From assembly GCA_903772945.1 (NCBI GenBank), contig CAICTM010000219.1:25826-89825 (forward strand): a stretch of DNA of 64,000 nucleotides, read 5' to 3'. Numbering within the stretch: position 1 is the first letter of the stretch; each line of letters opens with the position of its first letter. The notes below the pieces were generated by a model that worked only from the letters and a program-made list of their open reading frames with translations, was not told where the DNA came from and did not search any database. Shown piece after piece: positions 10,014-18,875 of the stretch. The stretch is from Seminavis robusta. Lineage: Eukaryota; Bacillariophyta; Bacillariophyceae; Naviculales; Naviculaceae. The translations under genes were made by a program, and so were the position numbers.

Positions 10014-13000
10014 ATGCCTTTGCGTGCCGATGCTGCAGCCTTTGTTCCGTCGTTCCCGACCTCGTCAGTTCCGGACAGCTCTATCTCTAGCCGTCCCACC
10101 GACAACCATGAATCTCCATCCTTGTCCAACCAGAGCACAAAGCAGAAGGAAAGGAGGAATAAAAAGAAGAAGAAGAACATCACGGATGGGGCTGTGAAGA
10201 ATCCTCATGCACCCTCCTCAGTGGGGACAAGCAACGACCAAGAAGAGCCGCTCAGGACTGATCCAAAGTACCAAGAGAAACCCAACCATCAGAGACAGCC
10301 CAAGAAGAAGAAGAACCACAACCTGAACCAGAAGAAACCAGAAGGCGGTCCACAAAAGACAACTGGGAAACGCAACAACCAAAAACAAAGGAAGAAACGG
10401 GCACAAAAGAAGAAGGACCTGCAGAAATCCAATGAACAAGAACAAACAGTTGACATCCAGTCCACCAATGTTGCCGATGACAATGTTGTCGATGATTCTT
10501 TGGCTCTGGATCAATTTCCATCGTTAGGTAGTGCTCCTGATGATCACGAGCTTGGCACAGCAGCAGAAGAACCGAGTGGGCATGCCTGGGCCAATGTGGC
10601 GGCAGTGGTTCCCAAGGATTTGGAGGACACCACTACTGAAGAGGAACATTCCATCGTTGTCCCCAGTATCAGTGGGGGCATTCGCCTCACTCTTTTGAAA
10701 CCGACCAGCCATACTTTAGCGGCGGATCATCCGTCATGCTTGGATGATGAAAACAATAAGGAGCGACCATCATCACTCTTGGAAGATTCCGGCAACGACG
10801 AAAAACCAAAGCCTCCTTTGGGAGACGTACCCGTGACACCGCCCAAGAGACCACGGGTTGCCATTGCAAAGCTGCGAGATCGGTGGTGGGACCTGCTCCG
10901 AAAACAGCAGCAACGAGAAAACCAGGCACCAAAAGAAGAAGCCAAAGAACCCATTGCAAAACACCACGACAAAGAAAAGGTCGAGGTTACAACACCCTTT
11001 GCTGCTGCCGAGGAATATGTGGAGCTGTCATCCCTGCAATTCTACAATGGGAAGGTGGCTCACAGTGGTGACCACAACAGCAACCAAAACGCAGTCCATC
11101 AGCAGCAGCCAGATTCGCAATCTACTATAGACATGAATCGCCTGCAAAAGTACCTCGAATGCTCCCATCCATTGCATTATGCCATTGTCGAACGGGACAG
11201 AGAAGCGGTGCAAGCTTTGACAACAGTAGTTTCGCCGCCCCCACGAGCAGTCGAATCGGCGGACTCTGGAAGAACCAAACTATTAGTATTAGGGAAAAGC
11301 ATTACCGATTTATCGCCCTTGCAATTGGCCGTCAAATTGGACACACCCGATCTGCTCCATCGATTGCTTCGCACCATGGCCACCCAAAAAGACCATGCCC
11401 GCAGATACAACCATACTACTGTGGAATCTGCGTTCCCGATGGATCGGGGAGCGTGCGAATTTCCGACCCCACTAATGATGGCAGCCGAGCTGGGACACGA
11501 AAGCTGCGCTCAAATCCTACTGTCGTCGTCGTCGTCCAGTGGTGAAGCGCTTGTTTCCACAAGAGATGAAACGGGCAACAATGCGCTCCACTACTGTTGT
11601 CGTGGGAGTGCCTCGTCGCCGACGCTGTTACAGAGTTTGCTGGAGGTTGTGGTCAATGCGGGAGGCACACTCCCATTCAAAGTGTTGATGTGTAAAAACA
11701 ACACGCTCGGACAGACTCCGTTACATGTCGCTTGTCAAGAGGGACGAGCCGAATTGGTGGAAATATTCTTGGCCGTATGCGGGAGCAGCTCGTGCTTTTC
11801 CATATTTGTCAAGATTCTTGCCATGCAAGACAAACAAGGCCAAACGCCACTGTTGGCGGCGATTGCGTCCGGGTCGACGGACTTGGTCATGACGCTGCTC
11901 ATGTGGCGTGGCAATCACCACCATCATCACATGGGCACCAAGCAACGACAAAAAGCGTCGACGGTACAGCAGCAACAACAACAGCAGCAGCAAACGACGA
12001 TAACCGGCAAGGACATTTGTCCTTTGGTGTGGGCAGTCACGAAAGCACCCGCAATCCATTCAGCAGATATGGTTCGTCTCCTGTTGGAATTTCATACACC
12101 GGCATTCTTGACTACTTCTAGCCGATCTCCTTCTTCTTCCACCGAAGAGAACCATGGATACGACCTGACGCAAGCTCTTTGGCAGGCGGTTCTACGGTCG
12201 TCGACTCATAATCAATCGTCAAAGCAGCAAGCTGCAGAAGAGCAACTTGGCGAAGAAGAGCTGCTCGAGATCCTGCATGCTCTAGTGGAAGCAGGAGCAA
12301 ATCCATGCGAAGTCCGAGAACAAAAGAAAACATCGATACCAGAACAGATGAAACGATGGACCGACCCCAAGCATCAACACGCCAAGAGACAAACCGACAT
12401 TTCAAGTGATAGTGCTCAGCAGCAATCCGCAAACAACAACAATTGTGGTAGCAGTGATGTGTTGGCGAGAGCTTCGGGGACTACGGTCTTGACTTTGGCC
12501 GCTGCCCTGGGCCATGTTCCTACGCTCACAGCGCTACTGGATAGCCTGATTGCATATCGCAAGAAGATCAAAACGTCCAGGCGGCGAGATCCAACGCTTC
12601 GGAAGCAACCCGAATCCTTCTTCCGAGGGCTGGAAAGAATTGAGGAAACTGAACTTCGTACGGCACTCTCCGACAGCTTGGTAACGTCTCTTTATCTTGG
12701 TTACGCCGATGACTCTGATGGCAATGATGGTAAGATCGGAACAAGCGACGAGTACCTTGCTTGCAGTCTCGTCCTCTTCCGCAAGGGGGCTCGTCTGGAT
12801 TCGGCTTGCCTGGCTCGACTAAAGGCTAGTCTCGGTACTCCGATACTAAGGAGAGTGGACGAAGTAATATCCGGGAACGATGGAGTTTCCTCGGCGGCGA
12901 TCTGGAGGCCTTTGGCCAGCCACTACTACAACTTTCGATCTGGATACCGTCGGGAGAACGTTATGCTGTCCCGGCCTGACAACGGTGATTCCCAAGATGT

Positions 13001-14108
13001 CAACTTGTCCATGGAGGACAGAAGCCAGCTGATGTACCGTCTTCCATGGTTCAGGAAGATGCTTTTGGCATCCCACGGCTCACATTGCGAATGGATTGAT
13101 CCTCGTTCCATTCCACCAGAAAGAAAGAACCGAGACAAAGAAGTAGGCTTCCACGAAGCAATTCAAGCTGACCGTGTGGTCCTTGTTACAGAAAACGGAG
13201 ACGGTGAGATTGGGGTGCATGGTTTGGTTGTGTCGCAGCAAAGCGCTAAGCTGGCGGCAGCAATTCGTTTTGCAAGGACAAGCAGCAATTCGTTTCCTAA
13301 CGTTGGGGAACAGCAACCAAAGCTTATAGAAGTTGATTTGCAATCAACGCCCACGAAACTGGTCCTACTGATGCTGCAACACTTGTACCATGGATCCATT
13401 GTCTGTGGGTTGCCTTCTGATGATGAGCAATGTCGAGAGACTCTGCTGGATCTTTTGCTTTTGTCGGAGGAGTATCTTTGTCCTTCCTTTGCTCAGGAAT
13501 GTGAAATGAGGCTACTATCGCAGGACCCCCGGAAATGCTTTTGTTGGTCGTGCAATCGAGCCACCACGCTCAAAGCGACAAGAAGCTCAACCGGTGGGTA
13601 TGGAGGGGATGACGAAGAAGTCGTTTACGCTGTTGACGGTCCCTCCAAGTTGATTACTCCCGAATCCGTCCTCGATGTGATCGCTGTGGCTCAGCACTTG
13701 GAGGAATCTAACATGGGCATCCCGAAAGATGAGGGATACAGGATGGACTTTTCGATTCGCCTGTCGACCTTTCCGACAACAAGTAATGCACAAACCAACG
13801 CATCGAGCGCTAGCGAATGGATGCCACTCTCATCCCAAAAGCCCCTGGCAGCATTACATGAAGTGGCAATGAACGTTCTGCTTTACAACTTTGCGAATGT
13901 CTTGAAAAGTGAAGCATTCGCTGCACAGCTTCAAGACTCTCTTGCGGGAAGCTGCACATCGCAGAATGAAGCACCCGCCCTGTTGCTTCGAATGTGCCTG
14001 GACGAACTTGTTGCAGCCTCTGACTTCAGAGATGCATGGGACCTAACGTCCCTGAACAAGAAAACCCTCATGGCTTCCACCAAAACTGCGGGATCGCATG
14101 GTTCGTGA
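10014..14108 (+). CDS. Large ankyrin-repeat and BTB/POZ domain protein
   Basis: Single exon, 1364 aa. Residues about 40-150 are extremely Lys/Asn/Gln-rich (KEKRRNKKKKK-type runs) and probably disordered. From about 380 to 850 there are scattered ankyrin repeats: HPLHYAIVERDREAV, SPLQLAVKLDTPDLLHRLL, TPLMMAAELGHESCAQILL, GQTPLHVACQEGRAELVEIFL, GQTPLLAAIASGSTDLVMTLL and TVLTLAAALGHVPTLTALL. Residues about 1050-1170 form a BTB/POZ fold (DRVVLVTE..IGVHGLVVSQQSAKLAAAIRF.., VLLMLQHLYHGSIVCG, LLLSEEYLCPSFAQECE). ANK-BTB proteins often serve as substrate adaptors of cullin-3 ubiquitin ligases; that role is inference here. Poly-Gln and poly-Ser tracts (around 11960 and 11525) could vary in length. Confidence 0.82.
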   Translation: MPLRADAAAFVPSFPTSSVPDSSISSRPTDNHESPSLSNQSTKQKERRNKKKKKNITDGAVKNPHAPSSVGTSNDQEEPLRTDPKYQEKPNHQRQPKKKKNHNLNQKKPEGGPQKTTGKRNNQKQRKKRAQKKKDLQKSNEQEQTVDIQSTNVADDNVVDDSLALDQFPSLGSAPDDHELGTAAEEPSGHAWANVAAVVPKDLEDTTTEEEHSIVVPSISGGIRLTLLKPTSHTLAADHPSCLDDENNKERPSSLLEDSGNDEKPKPPLGDVPVTPPKRPRVAIAKLRDRWWDLLRKQQQRENQAPKEEAKEPIAKHHDKEKVEVTTPFAAAEEYVELSSLQFYNGKVAHSGDHNSNQNAVHQQQPDSQSTIDMNRLQKYLECSHPLHYAIVERDREAVQALTTVVSPPPRAVESADSGRTKLLVLGKSITDLSPLQLAVKLDTPDLLHRLLRTMATQKDHARRYNHTTVESAFPMDRGACEFPTPLMMAAELGHESCAQILLSSSSSSGEALVSTRDETGNNALHYCCRGSASSPTLLQSLLEVVVNAGGTLPFKVLMCKNNTLGQTPLHVACQEGRAELVEIFLAVCGSSSCFSIFVKILAMQDKQGQTPLLAAIASGSTDLVMTLLMWRGNHHHHHMGTKQRQKASTVQQQQQQQQQTTITGKDICPLVWAVTKAPAIHSADMVRLLLEFHTPAFLTTSSRSPSSSTEENHGYDLTQALWQAVLRSSTHNQSSKQQAAEEQLGEEELLEILHALVEAGANPCEVREQKKTSIPEQMKRWTDPKHQHAKRQTDISSDSAQQQSANNNNCGSSDVLARASGTTVLTLAAALGHVPTLTALLDSLIAYRKKIKTSRRRDPTLRKQPESFFRGLERIEETELRTALSDSLVTSLYLGYADDSDGNDGKIGTSDEYLACSLVLFRKGARLDSACLARLKASLGTPILRRVDEVISGNDGVSSAAIWRPLASHYYNFRSGYRRENVMLSRPDNGDSQDVNLSMEDRSQLMYRLPWFRKMLLASHGSHCEWIDPRSIPPERKNRDKEVGFHEAIQADRVVLVTENGDGEIGVHGLVVSQQSAKLAAAIRFARTSSNSFPNVGEQQPKLIEVDLQSTPTKLVLLMLQHLYHGSIVCGLPSDDEQCRETLLDLLLLSEEYLCPSFAQECEMRLLSQDPRKCFCWSCNRATTLKATRSSTGGYGGDDEEVVYAVDGPSKLITPESVLDVIAVAQHLEESNMGIPKDEGYRMDFSIRLSTFPTTSNAQTNASSASEWMPLSSQKPLAALHEVAMNVLLYNFANVLKSEAFAAQLQDSLAGSCTSQNEAPALLLRMCLDELVAASDFRDAWDLTSLNKKTLMASTKTAGSHGS

Positions 14109-14267
14109 GCTTTTTTGCGCCTGAATCTATGCACAGCTACAACTAATCGACAAGAAAGGCAGCAACATCAAGCTTGCAAGGGAAGGAGATTCGAGACAAA
14201 AATAGCTTTTCTCATTCAATAGCCTAGCAAGTTTGGTTTAGGATTAGGAGGGTTAGGTTTGAAATGT

Positions 14268-16715
14268 TCAAAATTCTAACTTGTTCCCCGCTCGTGATCG
14301 GAGCTTGTTCATGACGGGCATGGATCCGGCCGAGCTAGAAGCGACCGATTGCTGTTCGTGATGGTAGCGCCACCAGGAAACATCCATCGTGTCAAGGTCA
14401 CCCAACACAGGTGCGGGGCGAGCGTCCAACCGTGACAAGGAACGGTTAGAGTACCTGGATATGCGACGTTGTCTGGAAGAAGAAGAAGACATGGGGCGAC
14501 GGGATTTGCTGCTAACAGAAGAGCTGGCTCTGCTGCTGGATGGGCTGGGTTTGCTGGAGGGCGATGCAAAGCTGGTTGATCCGGGAGATGATGCAGCCTT
14601 CAAGAGTGCATCATCTCCTCGTGGTGATCTCCCCTTGACCTGCTTGCCTCCTCGTGATGCCGCCACGACACTGGCGTCATTCTCGCTCTTGGTGCCAGCT
14701 ACATGAACCAACTTGGACCTTGCCGCCTTGAGACGCCTCGAACTCAGTCGCTTCCCAGGGATCGACATGATGATGTGACGTTCCAGCGAATCGCGTCGTT
14801 TGACACGTCTTCGACCGGATCCGTCCTGAAGGAGGCCATTGCTGCGTCGACTGCTGTGCGACCCTCCACTCTCATCCACCATGCGGGACGACGAGGCACT
14901 GCCATCCTGCATTGTCGCTGGATCCTTGTGGCTGGCACGATTTTTCTTACTACTTGTGGGCTTTTGTGATCCTCCACTTTCGTCCACCATGCGGGACGAA
15001 GAGGCACTGCCATCTTGCATTGTCGCTGGATCCTTGTGGCTGGCACGACTTTTCCTACTACTCGTGGGCTTTTGCGAGCCTCCACTCTCATCCACCATGC
15101 GGGACGAAGAAGCACTTCCATCCTGCATCGTGGTTGGATCCTTGTGGCTGGACCGACTTTTCCTACTACCAGTGGGCTTTTGGGATGTGGATTTGGAAGA
15201 AGACGATGGACGCGACACAGACTCGGACCGTTTCTTGGAACGGCTGCTTTTCCGTGGACCAGCATCGGCACTCTTGCTGCGACGAGGCTTTGTCGTCGTC
15301 GTACCGGTAGTAGTATGAGACGAACGACTACTCTTCTTGGTGCGGCTGCTGGATGCTGTCTTGGCGGAACTGGCCGATCGGCTCTTGCTTTTGCTCTTTT
15401 CCATAGGCGAAGGGCCCAGAGAGGGTTTCTTCTCGGCGACGCGGCCGCCCACCATCTTGAGCTCTTGTTGATCCCTTTTTGCTTGCTGCGATTCAATGGC
15501 TTCAATCCGTTTCAAGAGTTCTGCCAACGATCCTTCAATGTCCCAATTCGCCGTCGTCGTCGCCTTTTCTGCGGATTCTTCTTCCATGGCATGGATGCGT
15601 TCTCCCAAGTCGGCCCAGTACCGTTTCAGTTGGCTGACATCGTCGTCCACTCGTTCCACGTTTTCTCCCACCGATGCCAGTGCCACCGTGTTGGTTGCAC
15701 TAGTGGTTGGCCCCAAGAGCGGGTACTTCAAGGTGATATCATGATGATGATAGGTCGTTTCCGTCTCTTCTTCGGATAAAATGTCATCGTCTTCTTCTGA
15801 ACAGGCCTCATCAAATACGTAGCTTGCAATGGTTGTGGAAGTAACAGTGTTGGGGGTGGTGGGCAAGGACATGAGGGATGGCAAGGACGGATGAGCCGAG
15901 GGTGTTGCCACAGAGTTGTGGTGGCTACTACTAGTGCCTAATAATATGCTGCGATTGGAAGGTTCCCTGGTTGGCTTTATCAAGGGGGACGACGAGTGCA
16001 TGCTCTGATTCTGTCGCAGTGTCAGAGCCTTTTGGTCAATGTCAGGGATGACGGTTGTGGGGTGATCAACGGTACTACTACTAGCTCTGGAGTGACCACT
16101 CGGGCAGAGGTTGGGATTGGATGGTTCCCGGAATGGCTGGAGGGGAGATGTCATGCTGGAATGTAGAAACTCTTGGCCTTGACGATTTCGAAAGGTCTGT
16201 TCTTTTTGGTGAGGATCAGGAATGGTTGTCGGATGGACCTGATCTTCCAACAACACGGTCGCTCTGGAGTGTCCACTGGGACACAGATTTGGATTGGATA
16301 ATTCCCTTTGCGGTGGAATGGGAGACGAAATCAGACTGGAGTGGAGCGCCTCGTGTCCTTCCAAGTTCATGAGAGTCTGTATCTTTTGATCCAGGGAGGG
16401 AATATTGGCCCGATCCTTCTTCGTTTTCTTCTTCAGGACAGGGGTTGTCCTGCTATAGCAAAGATCCGAACAGGATTCGGATCTCGTTGGTTGATGTTGT
16501 CCACCTCTATTATAGCGATCCAACAAGTTCAGAGCTCTCATACTCAGTTCTTGGCTCACAGTTGGCCTGATTGCAGGGGCGCTAGCAGTCGAACGTCGAC
16601 TGCTTCCTCTTGCCTCATGAGCTGCCACTAGACCGGCCCTCCTTCGGGAGAGGGCATTGGAATTACTTGTACTTGTAGATTTGGTATTGGACGAATTCAT
16701 CTTTGCCTTGGCCAT
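14268..16715 (-). CDS. Ser/Lys-rich repeat protein of unknown function
   Basis: Start chosen at 16715 (MAKAKMNSSN, 815 aa); an upstream in-frame Met at 16859 adds a less plausible 48 residues. The protein is dominated by Ser, Lys, Arg and Thr. Three imperfect copies of a unit of about 53 residues, each with an SNPNLCPSGHSRA-like core, lie in the N-terminal third. A short helical, possibly coiled-coil segment (ELLKRIEAIESQQAKRDQQ) is near the middle. It is followed by three near-identical 36-residue copies of SRKSRASHKDPATMQDGSA.. (roughly 14870-15190). The composition suggests a disordered, possibly phosphorylated nuclear or cytoskeletal protein, but no domain is recognised and no function is claimed. 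Confidence 0.6.
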   Translation of the reverse strand: MAKAKMNSSNTKSTSTSNSNALSRRRAGLVAAHEARGSSRRSTASAPAIRPTVSQELSMRALNLLDRYNRGGQHQPTRSESCSDLCYSRTTPVLKKKTKKDRANIPSLDQKIQTLMNLEGHEALHSSLISSPIPPQRELSNPNLCPSGHSRATVLLEDQVHPTTIPDPHQKEQTFRNRQGQEFLHSSMTSPLQPFREPSNPNLCPSGHSRASSSTVDHPTTVIPDIDQKALTLRQNQSMHSSSPLIKPTREPSNRSILLGTSSSHHNSVATPSAHPSLPSLMSLPTTPNTVTSTTIASYVFDEACSEEDDDILSEEETETTYHHHDITLKYPLLGPTTSATNTVALASVGENVERVDDDVSQLKRYWADLGERIHAMEEESAEKATTTANWDIEGSLAELLKRIEAIESQQAKRDQQELKMVGGRVAEKKPSLGPSPMEKSKSKSRSASSAKTASSSRTKKSSRSSHTTTGTTTTKPRRSKSADAGPRKSSRSKKRSESVSRPSSSSKSTSQKPTGSRKSRSSHKDPTTMQDGSASSSRMVDESGGSQKPTSSRKSRASHKDPATMQDGSASSSRMVDESGGSQKPTSSKKNRASHKDPATMQDGSASSSRMVDESGGSHSSRRSNGLLQDGSGRRRVKRRDSLERHIIMSIPGKRLSSRRLKAARSKLVHVAGTKSENDASVVAASRGGKQVKGRSPRGDDALLKAASSPGSTSFASPSSKPSPSSSRASSSVSSKSRRPMSSSSSRQRRISRYSNRSLSRLDARPAPVLGDLDTMDVSWWRYHHEQQSVASSSAGSMPVMNKLRSRAGNKLEF
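14870..15190 (-). repeat. Coding minisatellite, three 108-nt units
   Basis: Three adjacent, nearly identical 108-nt units inside the Ser/Lys-rich gene. On the plus strand the repeated words are CCACCATGCGGGACGA, GCCATC(C/T)TGCATTGTC and GGATCCTTGTGGCTGG. The unit length keeps the frame, so copy-number change would alter the protein without breaking it. Confidence 0.8.
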
Positions 16716-16859
16716 CAATATATAATCAACCTGGAATGGACGATGTGTGTAAACTGAGGAGAAAGAGAGAAAGATGATGGTAAAAGCCCTCCAAGATGTG
16801 CAAGTGGAAGAATCGAATCGAATCGAATCTGTGAGATGTGAGATAGATGCCTTTCTCAT

Positions 16860-18875
16860 GGCAATAGAACCTGTAACAGCTCCAGTAACATCAACTTGTT
16901 ACGAAAGCACGAAATTGGTAGAAATTGCGACTCAGTCTTGGTTGCTACCCCTCCTATGAAGTCACTTTGACATTTTTGGTTGTTAATGTCGGATCTTGAG
17001 CACTGCCATTGAACTATTCTGCGTTCCATATGAGTACTGATTAATCTATAGTGGCAACATTGGGACAGTCAAAGGGGATTGAACAAGAGCGTTGTGTTAA
17101 ATGAAAGACATACTGGATCAGAAATCTATTTCCCTAATGGCAAGCAGATGGACGTGCATCCTAAATCAGTGTCTTGGTCACTTTTTGCCTCGGGTTCTTC
17201 CTTTCAGCAGTGTCTACCTGGTACCGTAGCCTGCCATGCCTCTTGTAGAATCTGATATTGCTTTGGTACCTGTACCACTGCAAACTGCAGTTCTTTTTCA
17301 GTTTTCGAATGCTGCAGAGGAAAGTTGGGAGGAAGCTGCTGGTTAGGGTCGCCTTTCTCTTGGTAGCAGAGGTGCTTTTATTGTGGGTGCTGCCTTAATG
17401 GTGCCGTCTCCTCATCCCTGAATGTCAGTTGCCGACCTGATCACCTAAAACACTCGAAACTCGGATACTGTACTCGAGTAGAAAAAGTTCTCTGCTCGCA
17501 GCTCGCAGAGGTACATTGTGCCAATAGGCCTTGTACTGAATTATCTTCAATCATACTGCCGCGCTCCTGAGTGATTGAGGACATGGTGGGCTAGCTAGCT
17601 GGCAAGCTAGAGAGCCAGAGATGAGATCGCATCGAGGCGAAAGGTTTGTTGAGAAAGCGATCTCTCAGTCGAGGATACGGTCATTATCCCTCTGACTGGC
17701 TCACCATGCCCTCTCTTCTTCGTTGTCGGTGGAGCCACGCAGAGAGCCAGAGTGCCTTGATCTATTAGATACTAGTAGTTGCTGACTGGCTCTTTGCGGT
17801 ACGGTACCAGCACCAAAGAGCAGCGGTACTGGTACCGGCTGCTCAGCGAAGAAGGCAACCAGGAGCCAACAAGCAAAGAGCCATTGGCCACTCGTGCGTG
17901 GAAACCCGAATTGTGCAAGGGCAGCTAAGGGCAAACATCATCATGTACCACTCACTTGTGGCTGCTCATCCCGGATCCAAGACAATGCTTGTGGATGGTG
18001 CCCGTCTTTGACCGGCAGAAGATTCATCATTCTCATGACAGTTGAGCCATTCTTGTCTCTGACCCGGCTGGCAAGAAGCAATCGACCATTTATGATGGCT
18101 GTGAAGAGCAATCACATGATGCATGGTGCATCTTGTATGATGTCTCTGCATGGCTTTGGCAATGGAGTGCGGGCTCGTGGCGTTATGATGTCCGTATTGC
18201 GGCATGTGCGTCTTCTGGGGTTGCTTGCAAGAAAATGCACCCTCCTGTCCGGCTGTCCGGAAGCTCCAGATGTAGCTATCCTCGTGGTAGTATTAAAGCA
18301 GTGCATTGGTGATGGTGCGAAGTCGTCTTTGGTGCTTGGCTAGGTTGCTTTGGCTTGCTTTCGTTCGTCATTGGCCAGCATTCTTGGTGCATGTGTGGGG
18401 TGGCTGGCCCTACTAGCTACCGTATACTGTTGTGTCTGATAAAGGACTTTGGGATGGGCACAGGTGCTGGTCCGTGATGTGTGTGTCCATGGTTCAGATT
18501 GGATTCAATTGGATTCACTCGGATCCTTTCCATTAGATGGAAGAGGTGGCTCGGAATGAACGCTAGCTGGAGGAACCAAAGCATTCGCAATATTTGATGC
18601 ATTCGTCCTGGACGTCGCTGGCTCGATGGCAATGCACTTGAATTCATTGAAACGCCACTCTGTCTGTGCCTTCCCATCACTTGTCTAGAATCCAACGGTG
18701 GGATATCCTTGAACGGTTTGAAGCAAGCTAGTCAACGGAAAATTAAAAAATGATGGCAACATGAAGCACAGAAAACTATTGCGCTGAAGACGAAGCTATT
18801 GAAGGTATCCATGATGTAACCAGGGCTATTTGGCTGGCCACCTATTATGGTAACTCATTTGGAGGTCTGGGGACT
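16860..18875. other. Non-coding stretch with microsatellites
   Basis: No supported gene. GAATC-type tandem repeats lie next to the preceding gene start (16812-16831), CTAGCTAG words near 17590, and a near-palindromic GGTAC/GTACC block at 17797-17842. The region lies upstream of the Ser/Lys-rich gene and downstream of the adhesin gene, so regulatory and 3' sequences are expected but not identifiable. Confidence 0.4.
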
